A program made the translations under genes and the position numbers. A stretch of DNA of 12,366 nucleotides, taken from the NCBI GenBank assembly GCA_015657605.1, contig JACDQO010000436.1, forward strand, positions 1-12,366. The letters are read 5' to 3'. Below the pieces are notes generated by a model. That model saw nothing but the letters and a program-made list of their open reading frames with translations. It did not search any database and was not told the origin of the DNA. This document shows, piece by piece, positions 6,114 through 12,332 of this stretch. Each line of letters begins with the position of its first letter. Position 1 is the stretch's first letter. This DNA comes from Limnohabitans sp. Lineage in GTDB: Bacteria > Pseudomonadota > Gammaproteobacteria > Burkholderiales > Burkholderiaceae_C.

Positions 6114-6129
6114 GGCCCAATCCGTGCCA
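6114..6129 (-). promoter_or_regulatory. Candidate sigma-54 (-24/-12) promoter of the importer operon
   Basis: On the minus strand TGGCACGGATTGGGCC matches the -24 element TGGCACG completely. It places GC exactly where the -12 element needs it, though TT of TTGC is replaced by GG. Transcription would start near 6103, leaving a leader of about 45 nt to the binding-protein ATG at 6058. Sigma-54 control would suit a nitrogen-scavenging operon. It is one reading of a short motif. The overlapping inverted repeat TGGGCC (6102-6107) / GGCCCA (6114-6119) is an alternative explanation for part of it. Confidence 0.35.
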
Positions 6130-6132
6130 TCT

Positions 6133-6160
6133 GCAGTGCGCTGCTTCATTTAGCAGTGCG
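6133..6160. repeat. Direct repeat GCAGTGCG x2 at 20-bp spacing, with inverted repeat between
   Basis: GCAGTGCG occurs at 6133-6140 and 6153-6160, exactly 20 bp apart, about two helical turns. The same stretch reads as an inverted repeat on the minus strand, GCACTGCT / AGCAGCGC around AAATGA with one mismatch. The position, 75-100 bp upstream of the binding-protein start and just upstream of the sigma-54-like element, fits an activator site. The protein that binds is unknown. Confidence 0.45.
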
Positions 6161-6173
6161 ACGGTCGATGCGG

Positions 6174-6191
6174 TGTAGGGCTGGCCCTACA
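6174..6191. promoter_or_regulatory. Palindrome between response regulator and importer operon; candidate operator
   Basis: TGTAGGGC and GCCCTACA form a perfect 8-bp inverted repeat separated by TG. No T-run follows on either strand, so it is unlikely to be an intrinsic terminator. It lies 116 bp upstream of the first importer gene and 28 bp past the response-regulator stop. NarL/FixJ-type regulators commonly bind inverted repeats, so the neighbouring regulator is a candidate ligand; this is inference. Confidence 0.4.
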
Positions 6192-6218
6192 AAACCCAAG
6201 GCCATGCCTTTGAGCCAC

Positions 6219-6887
6219 TCAGCCTGTGATGCTGCCTTGGCCCCCGCTCAGGCTTTGCGCATACAAAGCCAGCTCCACATCGTTCTTGGTCCCGGTCTTT
6301 TCCAAGATGCGTGCACGGTAAGTGCTCACCGTGTTCGGGGCCAAACTCAATTGCGCACCAATTTCGCTCACGCTGTGGCCTTGCGTCAACAAAAGATAGA
6401 CCTGGTGCTCGCGGTGCGAGAGCAACTCAATCCCGCTTTTGGTGCGGCCCTGGCTGACCAGGCTGGCCAAGGCCTCGGCGGTGGCCTGCGAGACATGCAT
6501 GCCCCCCGCTGCGACGCGGCGCAAAGCAGCGATCAGGTCGTCCGGATCGGTGCTTTTGTTCAAATAACCCGATGCCCCCAGCTGAATGCAGCGCACCGCG
6601 TATTGTTTTTCGGGGTAGGTGCTGAGCATGAGCACGGGCAGGCCAGGCCAGTCGCGCCGCAAGATTTGCAACACATCCAGCCCGTCCATGCCGGGCATGG
6701 CAATGTCCAGCAGCACCACGTCCAGCCCTTGCGGGCCTTGCAAGGCTTGCACCGCGTCCAGCACACCGGGGCCCGTGTCGGCCTCAGCCACCACCTTCAG
6801 ACCCGCGTCATCGGCCAGCACCATCTTCAGGCCCTCGCGCACGATCTTGTGGTCGTCGCCCAGCAGCACGCGCACGGCGGCACTCAT
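6219..6887 (-). CDS. NarL/FixJ-family response regulator
   Basis: A 222-residue two-domain regulator. The receiver domain (about 5-122) has the acidic pair D11-D12, phospho-acceptor D61 in LLDIAMPGMDG, S89 and K111. The LuxR-type helix-turn-helix spans about 157-205 (LSHREHQVYLLLTQGHSVSE followed by IGAQLSLAPNTVSTYRARIL). It acts as a DNA-binding dimer once phosphorylated. ATG 6887 was chosen because GGGAGG lies six bases upstream and the protein begins VRVLLGDDH at once. The gene overlaps the 3' end of the kinase gene by 80 nt and is followed, after 160 bp of apparent regulatory DNA, by the importer operon, which is its most likely target. Confidence 0.93.
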   Translation of the reverse strand: MSAAVRVLLGDDHKIVREGLKMVLADDAGLKVVAEADTGPGVLDAVQALQGPQGLDVVLLDIAMPGMDGLDVLQILRRDWPGLPVLMLSTYPEKQYAVRCIQLGASGYLNKSTDPDDLIAALRRVAAGGMHVSQATAEALASLVSQGRTKSGIELLSHREHQVYLLLTQGHSVSEIGAQLSLAPNTVSTYRARILEKTGTKNDVELALYAQSLSGGQGSITG

Positions 6888-8136
6888 GGCGCGCCTCCCA
6901 ACTTGGCAAAGGCATGGACAGCCGCATGCGGGTGCCCCGCCCAAGCTGGCTGTCGATGTCGATCGCCCCACCGAAATGGCGCGCCCGCTCACGCATGCCC
7001 ATGACGCCATACGCCTGCGCCGATTCAAACGCCCGCGCCTCGGCGCCGCAACCGTCGTCTTCGACCGACAGGTGCAGCCAGTCCTCGCGCTCGACGATGT
7101 CCACGTCCACCGTCCGGGCCTGCGCGTGTCGGCCCACGTTGCTCAGCATCTCCTGAAAAATACGGAACACCGCCATGGCCATGGGTTCGGGCAGCACGCG
7201 TTGCTCGTTCACCTCCATGCACCATTTGAGTTCTTGCTCGGCCGACTGCACAAACTCTTGCGCTTGCCACTCCAGCGCACCCCAAAGCCCTTGGTGATCC
7301 AAGATGCTGGGGCGCAGGTCGGTGATGATGCGGCCCACGTTGACCACCGCGTTTTCGATCAAGCGGCCCATGTTCTGACACTTGCCCCGCATCTTTTCGC
7401 GCATGCTTTGCGCCTCAAGGGCTGAGCGCTGCTCTTGTTCGGACAAACGCTTGTCCAGCCAACCCACATCCATCTTCAAGGCCACCAGCAAGCTGCCCAA
7501 TTCATCGTGCACCTCGCGGGCAATGCGGGTGCGCTCTTCTTCGCGCACCGCGTCCGACCAAGCCGCCAGCTCGCGCAGTTGCTGCAAAGCGGTTTCCAGC
7601 GCTTGTGTGCGCTCGGCCACGCGCTGCTCCAACTCGTTTTTGGCTTGGTGCAAAGCGGCTTCCGCCCGCTTGCGCTCGGTGATGTCTGCAAAAGTCACCA
7701 CAGCGCCACGGACTTGGCCCTGGTCAAACACCGGGTAGCTGGAATAGGCCACCGGAAAGCTGCTGCCGTCTGCGCGCCAAAACACTTCGGTGTCGATGCG
7801 GCAAGGCTCGCCCTTGCGAAACGCGTTGTAAATCGGGCAATCGTCCAAAGGGTAATGCGTGCCATCGGCATGGGCGTGGTGCGTCAGCACATGCATGTTC
7901 TGGCCCAAAACCTGCTGCTGAGTCCAACCCAGCAGACGGGCGCCAGCGGGGTTGATGAAGACGCACAGCCCCTCCAAATCCACCCCAAAAACCCCTTCGC
8001 CTGTGGATTCGAGCATCAGGCCCAAAGGGTCGCGCCAAGCGTCGGTGACGGGCATGTGAGCGGGGTTGCTGGGTGTGGCGGTCAAGGCAGGCGTCAATTC
8101 AAGGTGCATGGCCATGACAAGCAAGCCGTGTGCCAT
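6808..8136 (-). CDS. PAS-domain sensor histidine kinase (HisKA_3 type), partner of the adjacent regulator
   Basis: About 442 residues, with no membrane segment, so probably a cytoplasmic sensor. A PAS domain covers about 34-152, ending VVTFADITERKRAE. It includes THHAHADGTHYPLDDCPIYN, a His/Cys motif seen in a subset of PAS kinases. A coiled coil (about 153-195) leads to the HisKA_3 dimerisation domain with phospho-acceptor H210 in IAREVHDELGS. The HATPase domain follows: N-box N333 in EMLSNVGRHAQA, DDGCG at 360-364, GVMGMRER at 377-384 and LGRGTRMRL at 398-406. Start is uncertain: the frame opens at GTG 8232, and ATGs at 8136, 8115 and 8109 all lack good ribosome sites. The last ~30 residues, rich in arginine, lie in the 80-nt overlap with the regulator gene. 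Confidence 0.9.
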   Translation of the reverse strand: MAHGLLVMAMHLELTPALTATPSNPAHMPVTDAWRDPLGLMLESTGEGVFGVDLEGLCVFINPAGARLLGWTQQQVLGQNMHVLTHHAHADGTHYPLDDCPIYNAFRKGEPCRIDTEVFWRADGSSFPVAYSSYPVFDQGQVRGAVVTFADITERKRAEAALHQAKNELEQRVAERTQALETALQQLRELAAWSDAVREEERTRIAREVHDELGSLLVALKMDVGWLDKRLSEQEQRSALEAQSMREKMRGKCQNMGRLIENAVVNVGRIITDLRPSILDHQGLWGALEWQAQEFVQSAEQELKWCMEVNEQRVLPEPMAMAVFRIFQEMLSNVGRHAQARTVDVDIVEREDWLHLSVEDDGCGAEARAFESAQAYGVMGMRERARHFGGAIDIDSQLGRGTRMRLSMPLPSWEARHECRRARAAGRRPQDRARGPEDGAGR

Positions 8137-8278
8137 CTGTGGGTCTTTGGCTTGGCTCAGCCCTGACAACGATCGCTCAAGGCGTCTGGGGTCTTGTCGC
8201 CTAAGGCAACGGATGCCCTTTTGCCGGCACACGACAATAGCGCTTTATGGCTGTGAATGGATTGTTGATCGGATGCGC
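8137..8278. other. Divergent intergenic region between kinase and phosphatase genes
   Basis: About 140 bp between the assumed starts of two divergent transcription units, so promoters for both are expected here. The best plus-strand candidate I can see is TTGCCG followed after 17 bp by TTTATG, a weak match. No clear operator or terminator is visible. Confidence 0.4.
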
Positions 8279-9040
8279 ATGAACCCCGTACCCATTGCCC
8301 TGCTGCAAGGCGCCTCGAACTTCCGCGATGTCGGTGGCTACCGCAATGCCGATGGCCGCCGCGTGCGGCGCGGCCACGTGTTCCGCTCAGACCATCTGGC
8401 GGGATTGACGGACGAAGACCTGGTGCGCCTGCAATCGCTGGGCATCGGGCACAGTCTGGACTTTCGTGGGGCGGCTGAGTACACCGCCACGCCCTATGCC
8501 ATACCGGGTGTGCAACGCGTGGCGCTGACCATCGAGCCCACCGTGATCGGCCGCATGCAGTCCCTGGTGGCGCAAGGCATCGTGCCCACCACCGAGGAAA
8601 CCGTGGACCTGATGCGCGAGACCTACCGAGATTTCGTGAACCACAACGCCACCACCTTTGGCCGGTTTTTGAAGCACCTGCTGGAGCAGCCCACACCGCA
8701 GGTGTTTCATTGCACCGCAGGCAAGGACCGCACGGGTTTTGCCGCGGCGCTGCTGTTGTCCGCTTTGGGCGTGGACCGCGCCACCATCGAACACGACTAT
8801 TTGCTCACCAACCAACTCTACAAGCGCGACGCCCGTATGGAGGGCCAGGGCCATCCGCATGTGATGAAGGTGCTGTGGCAGGTGCAGCCCGAGTTTTTGC
8901 AGGCGGCGTTTGATGCGGTGGATACGCAGCATGGCGGCATGCGCGACTACCTGCACGGGGCCGTCGGTCTGAGCCCCCAAGAAACAAAAGCCTTGCAGCA
9001 GTTGATGCTGGAAGATGGACACGCCGGAGCCACCGCATGA
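8279..9040 (+). CDS. Tyrosine-phosphatase-like protein (Y_phosphatase3 / LipA-MptpB family)
   Basis: A 253-residue protein with the hallmarks of the bacterial family that includes Listeria LipA and mycobacterial PtpB: NFRDVGGY near the N-terminus (14-21), GHVFRSD at 32-38, SLDFRGAAEY at 59-68, and the P-loop HCTAGKDRTG at 144-153 with nucleophile C145, lysine 149, aspartate 150 and arginine 151. Relatives hydrolyse phosphotyrosine and often phosphoserine/threonine or phosphoinositides; the substrate here is unknown. No signal peptide, so probably cytoplasmic. I chose ATG 8279, with a short GGA upstream; ATG 8273 two codons earlier is equally possible. It overlaps the next gene by four bases (ATGA), implying coupled translation with the aldolase-like protein, so a small phosphorylated metabolite is also a possible substrate. 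Confidence 0.88.
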   Translation: MNPVPIALLQGASNFRDVGGYRNADGRRVRRGHVFRSDHLAGLTDEDLVRLQSLGIGHSLDFRGAAEYTATPYAIPGVQRVALTIEPTVIGRMQSLVAQGIVPTTEETVDLMRETYRDFVNHNATTFGRFLKHLLEQPTPQVFHCTAGKDRTGFAAALLLSALGVDRATIEHDYLLTNQLYKRDARMEGQGHPHVMKVLWQVQPEFLQAAFDAVDTQHGGMRDYLHGAVGLSPQETKALQQLMLEDGHAGATA

Positions 9041-9696
9041 ACGAATCTCAAGCCCGTGAAGAAATGTGCCGCGTCGGGCAAAGTCTTTTTGCCCGAGGCT
9101 ATGTGCACGCCACCGCCGGCAACATCAGCGTGCGCCTGGACGATGGCTTTTTGATCACCCCCACCGACGCCTGCTTGGGTTGGTTGGACCCGGCCCGGTT
9201 GGCCAAGCTGGACCTTCAAGGCCAGCAGATCAGCGGCGACAAGGCGAGTAAGACCATCGCCCTGCACCGTCAGATTTACGCTGCGGCCTGTCTGCATGCG
9301 CCCTCCACGCGCTGCGTCATCCACACCCACAGCACGCATGGCGTGGCGCTAAGCCTGAATGCCACCGGGCCCGAATTGCTGCCGCCCATCACCCCTTATT
9401 TCGTGATGAAGGTTGGTCATGTGCCACTGACCGCCTATCACCTCCCCGGCAGCCCTGCGGCGGCGCAAGAAGTGGCCAACCTGATTGCCCAGTACGCGGC
9501 ACAAGGAACGCCGATTCGGGCCGTGATGCTGCCGCGTCTGGGCCCCAATGTGTGGCACGACACCCCTGCCGCGGCCATGGCCACCCTGGAGGAACTGGAA
9601 GAAACGGCGCGTTTGATGGTGTTGCAGCCCCAAACCCCCGCGCTGCCTGAAGACGAGCTGCAAAAATTGCGTGACACCTTTGGGGCGCGTTGGTGA
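9037..9696 (+). CDS. Class II aldolase/adducin-family protein, OtnC-like, with altered active site
   Basis: A 219-residue protein resembling OtnC/YgbL (3-oxo-tetronate 4-phosphate decarboxylase) over its full length: EEMCRVGQSLFARGY, TAGNISVRL at 26-34, TPTDACLGWLDPARLAKLDL, HTHSTHGVALS at 96-106, ITPYFVMKVGHVPLTAYHLP, and LEELEETARL near the end. Zinc ligands H96 and H98 are present. However, the catalytic glutamate found in KE of YgbL (GDKPSKE) is T73 here (GDKASKT), and the NHGP motif that supplies the third zinc histidine reads RLGP (R167-L168). The fold is clear but normal aldolase or decarboxylase chemistry is doubtful. It could be an inactive or repurposed paralogue. The start overlaps the phosphatase stop by four bases. 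Confidence 0.88.
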   Translation: MNESQAREEMCRVGQSLFARGYVHATAGNISVRLDDGFLITPTDACLGWLDPARLAKLDLQGQQISGDKASKTIALHRQIYAAACLHAPSTRCVIHTHSTHGVALSLNATGPELLPPITPYFVMKVGHVPLTAYHLPGSPAAAQEVANLIAQYAAQGTPIRAVMLPRLGPNVWHDTPAAAMATLEELEETARLMVLQPQTPALPEDELQKLRDTFGARW

Positions 9697-9715
9697 ATCT
9701 GCCCACAAGGCCCGC

Positions 9716-10639
9716 TCAGGGCGCTTCGTTCTTTTTCAGACTCAAAGCCAAGTCGTAAAGCTGGTTTTTGGATTCGCCCGTGATCTCTGCCGCCAGTTTG
9801 ACGGCGGTTTTCAAAGGCAGCTCGGCCAGCAGCACCTGCAAAACCCGAAGCCCTTCACCCTGTGATGCCGCCACCGGCGCGTCGTGCAGCACCAAGACAA
9901 ACTCACCACGCTGGCGGTCGGGTTTTTCGGCCAACCAAGCGGGCAAATCTTGCGCGGCCAAGGTCTCGATCTGTTCAAACTGCTTGGTCAATTCACGCCC
10001 CACGGTGATGCGGCGCTCACCCAGCACCGACAAGGCTTGGGCCAAGGCTTCAATCCGGTGGGGGGCTTCCAGCAACACCACGGCGCGACTTTCTTGGGCC
10101 AAGGCTTGCACCGCCTGTTGCCGCTCGGCCGATTTGCTGGCCAAAAAGCCGACAAAAACAAAACCGTTGTCCCCTGTCATGCCCGCAGCGCTGAGCGCTG
10201 TGGTCACGCTGCTGGCCCCTGGCAAGGGCAGCACCCGGTAACCCGCTTGCCTGACCGCCGCCACCAAGCGGGCGCCAGGATCGCTGATGGCGGGCGTGCC
10301 CGCGTCGCTCACATAGGCCACCCGCTCGCCTTGGGCCAGGCGGTGCATGACGTTTTGCGCGGCTTCGGCTTCGTTGTGCTGGTGCAGCGCCAAGAGCTGT
10401 GAGCCCGGGCGGTCCAGGCCATAAGCGCGCAGCAGTTGCTGGGTGTGGCGGGTGTCTTCGCAGGCCACCACATCGACTTGGGCCAGCACATGGAGCGCAC
10501 GCAGGCTGATGTCGGCCAGGTTGCCAATCGGGGTGGCCACGACATACAGTGTGCTGGCCGGGTGGTTTTGCGATCCGGCAGCGTCGTGCGCCGCCTCCAG
10601 GGCTTTGGCGAACGAGGCAGACAAGGGAGACGGAGTCAA
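9716..10639 (-). CDS. rsmI: 16S rRNA (cytidine(1402)-2'-O)-methyltransferase
   Basis: A 307-residue RsmI, slightly longer than E. coli's 286. It 2'-O-methylates C1402 in the decoding centre of 16S rRNA using S-adenosylmethionine. Tetrapyrrole-methylase-fold motifs are intact: LYVVATPIGNLADIS at 31-45, CEDTRHTQQLL at 60-70, SDAGTPAISDPG at 111-122 and LPLPGASSVTTALSAAG at 137-153. The start is TTG 10639: it follows GAGGA at good spacing, an in-frame stop lies just upstream, and no ATG precedes the conserved core. The ~28-residue leader before TLYVV is typical of Burkholderiales copies. It is convergent with the aldolase-like gene (19 bp apart, no terminator seen) and head-to-head with yraN, sharing one base of the start codon. 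Confidence 0.95.
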   Translation of the reverse strand: MTPSPLSASFAKALEAAHDAAGSQNHPASTLYVVATPIGNLADISLRALHVLAQVDVVACEDTRHTQQLLRAYGLDRPGSQLLALHQHNEAEAAQNVMHRLAQGERVAYVSDAGTPAISDPGARLVAAVRQAGYRVLPLPGASSVTTALSAAGMTGDNGFVFVGFLASKSAERQQAVQALAQESRAVVLLEAPHRIEALAQALSVLGERRITVGRELTKQFEQIETLAAQDLPAWLAEKPDRQRGEFVLVLHDAPVAASQGEGLRVLQVLLAELPLKTAVKLAAEITGESKNQLYDLALSLKKNEAP

Positions 10640-11025
10640 TGCAATTCCTCAAAAAAGACGCGGTGGGCCAGACCACCAAAGCCCGAGGCGATGCGGGCGA
10701 AGAAGAGGCGCTGGCCTATTTGCAGGGGCACGGCTTGCGCTTGCTGCAGCGCAATTATCGGACGCCCGGCCGAGGCGGTGGTGAAATTGACCTGATCATG
10801 CAGGCAAGCGACGGCACGGTGGTGTTTGTCGAGGTGCGCAAAAGAAGCCGCACAGACCACGGCGGCGCAGCGGCCAGCATCGGCCACGTCAAGCAGCGGC
10901 GCATCATTTTGGCGGCACAACACTACCTGCTGCGCTGGCGACGCTTGCCGGCGGTCCGCTTTGATGTGGTCGCCATTGAGGCGGCAGGCCCGATGTGGCT
11001 TCAGGCGGCTTTTGACGCCAGCTGA
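10639..11025 (+). CDS. yraN: YraN/UPF0102 family endonuclease-like protein
   Basis: A 128-residue member of the YraN family, which has a restriction-endonuclease-like (Holliday-junction-resolvase-like) fold; its function is poorly defined. Visible motifs are RGDAGEEEALAYL at 16-28, the core GGGEIDLIM at 46-54 with E49 and D51, and VVFVEVRKR at 61-69, where relatives usually have VEVK; the catalytic lysine position is thus arginine (R67). KQRRIILAAQHYL and FDVVAI follow. ATG 10639 matches the N-terminus of relatives (MxFLxKD..G.TTKA) and has GGGAG or GGAG upstream. It heads the conserved yraN-diaA-dolP run, with rsmI divergent. Confidence 0.92.
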   Translation: MQFLKKDAVGQTTKARGDAGEEEALAYLQGHGLRLLQRNYRTPGRGGGEIDLIMQASDGTVVFVEVRKRSRTDHGGAAASIGHVKQRRIILAAQHYLLRWRRLPAVRFDVVAIEAAGPMWLQAAFDAS

Positions 11026-11081
11026 ACCCCGGCCCCAAAGAGCCAACAAGCCTGATTGAAATGGGATTTGAACGTGCGCAG

Positions 11082-11111
11082 CTGAAACAGCTGGGGGCTC
11101 GGGGTTATCAT
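11082..11111 (+). promoter_or_regulatory. Candidate diaA promoter, possibly giving a leaderless mRNA
   Basis: TATCAT (11106-11111) matches the -10 consensus at five of six bases. CTGAAA (11082-11087) is a four-of-six -35 at 18 bp. The predicted start, about 11118-11119, falls just before the diaA ATG at 11121, which has no ribosome site. The adjacent CAGCTG-AAA-CAGCTG repeat (11079-11093) overlaps the -35 box. Confidence 0.3.
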
Positions 11112-11120
11112 CGCCAGCGC

Positions 11121-11705
11121 ATGCTTGACCTTCGAATCCAACAACACTTCATTGACAGCGCAGATTTGCACTACCAGGTGGCCGAAACTTTGGCCAAGCC
11201 GGTGGATGCGGCTGTGCAAGCGGTTTTGGCATCGGTCACCGGTGGCGGCAAGGTCTTGGTGGGCGGCATGGGTTCGTCCAGCGCTTTGGCCCAATACCTG
11301 GTGAACCTGTTGGTGGGTGGTTTTGAACGGGACCGCCCAGGTCTGGCCGCTGTGTGCTTGTCTTCTGACGCCCTGATGGCCACCCGCTGGAGCGATGGTC
11401 AGGCTCTGGCCAAACAGATCTTGGCGCTGGGCCAAACGGGCGACGTGTTGGTGCTCATCAGCATCGACGGCGGCGAAGCGGCTCTGATTCAAGCCGTGCA
11501 AGCGGCCCATGAGCGAGAGATGAGTGTGCTGGCTTTGACCGGCCACCAAGGCGGCGCTTTGGGGCGCCAACTGCGCGAAACCGATGTGCATGTGTGCGTG
11601 CCCCACGAGCGGGCGGCACGAATTTGTGAAGTGCAGCACTTGGTGCTGCACTGTCTGTGTGATGGAATCGATACCCAATTGTTGGGCGAACAGGAGCCTC
11701 TTTAA
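11121..11705 (+). CDS. diaA: SIS-domain protein, DiaA family, with divergent sugar-binding loops
   Basis: A 194-residue SIS-domain protein matching DiaA, which in E. coli is a tetramer that binds DnaA and times replication initiation; the family is related to the phosphoheptose isomerase GmhA. Supporting stretches are MLDLRIQQHFIDSADLHYQV at the start, FERDRPGLAAVCL, ALGQTGDVLVLIS, AAHEREMSVLALTGHQGG, ETDVHVCVPHERAARICEVQ and LVLHCLCDGIDTQLLGEQ. The two phosphosugar loops differ from relatives: GGMGSSSALAQ (48-58) in place of CGNG(G/T)SAA.AQ, and SIDGGEA (114-120) in place of STSGNSA. The stretch around 81-100 is about four residues shorter. ATG 11121 matches relatives; an upstream ATG at 11061 adds an unrelated leader. 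The next gene begins at the very next base after the stop. Confidence 0.88.
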   Translation: MLDLRIQQHFIDSADLHYQVAETLAKPVDAAVQAVLASVTGGGKVLVGGMGSSSALAQYLVNLLVGGFERDRPGLAAVCLSSDALMATRWSDGQALAKQILALGQTGDVLVLISIDGGEAALIQAVQAAHEREMSVLALTGHQGGALGRQLRETDVHVCVPHERAARICEVQHLVLHCLCDGIDTQLLGEQEPL

Positions 11706-12332
11706 ATGAAACGCAATCTTCAATCTCTGGTGTTTTCGGGTGCCGTTTTGGCTGTGGCTGTGGCGGGCTTGTCAGGCTGTGCGCCCTTGCTCTTGGGCGG
11801 CGCGGTCGCCACGGGCATCATGGTCACCGACCGACGCACCTCGGGTGCACAGGTAGAAGACCAGGCGATTGAAATCAAAATTGCCTCCGCCGTGCGCCAA
11901 GAGTTGGGCGATCGCGTCCATTTGAACGTGACCAGTTTCAACCGCAAAGTGCTGCTGACCGGCGAGGTCACCACAGCGGCCGAAAAAGAACGCATCGAAA
12001 AGATTGCTCAGAGCCAAGAGAACGTGCTGTCGGTGGTGAACGATTTGGCTCAGATGCCTGCCAGCTCATTGGCACAGCGCTCCAAAGACACGGTGATGAC
12101 CAGCCGCGTCAAGGCTGCCTTCATTGACGCCAAAGACCTGCAGGCCAATGCCGTCAAAGTGGTCACCGAGCGCGGCATCGTGTACCTGATGGGCCGCGTC
12201 ACCAGCCGCGAAGCCAAACGGGCCACCGACATCGTGCGGGGCATGGGTGGTGTGGTGAAAGTGGTGCGGGTGTTTGACGAGATCTCGGAAGAAGAACTCA
12301 AGCGTTTGAGCCAGCCCACCACCTCGCGCTGA
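11706..12332 (+). CDS. dolP: BON-domain outer-membrane lipoprotein, DolP (YraP) family
   Basis: A 208-residue lipoprotein with a signal peptide (MKRNLQSLVFSGAVLAVAVA) and lipobox LSGC, giving lipidated C25. Two BON domains follow, about 48-118 (VEDQAIEIKIASAVRQEL ... VLLTGEVTTAAEKERIEKIA) and about 125-195 (VMTSRVKAAFIDAKDL ... VYLMGRVTSREAKRATDIVR). DolP localises to division sites and supports outer-membrane integrity and the BAM machinery in E. coli. A good ribosome site, AGGAG, lies nine bases before ATG 11706 within the end of diaA, and the diaA stop abuts the ATG, so the two are cotranscribed. The yraN-diaA-dolP order matches E. coli, strengthening all three calls. Confidence 0.94.
   Translation: MKRNLQSLVFSGAVLAVAVAGLSGCAPLLLGGAVATGIMVTDRRTSGAQVEDQAIEIKIASAVRQELGDRVHLNVTSFNRKVLLTGEVTTAAEKERIEKIAQSQENVLSVVNDLAQMPASSLAQRSKDTVMTSRVKAAFIDAKDLQANAVKVVTERGIVYLMGRVTSREAKRATDIVRGMGGVVKVVRVFDEISEEELKRLSQPTTSR

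Noticed and set aside
9697-9715. Bidirectional terminator between the aldolase-like gene and rsmI.
   Set aside because: Only a 4-bp GCCC/GGGC pairing is visible in 19 bp, with no T-run on either strand.
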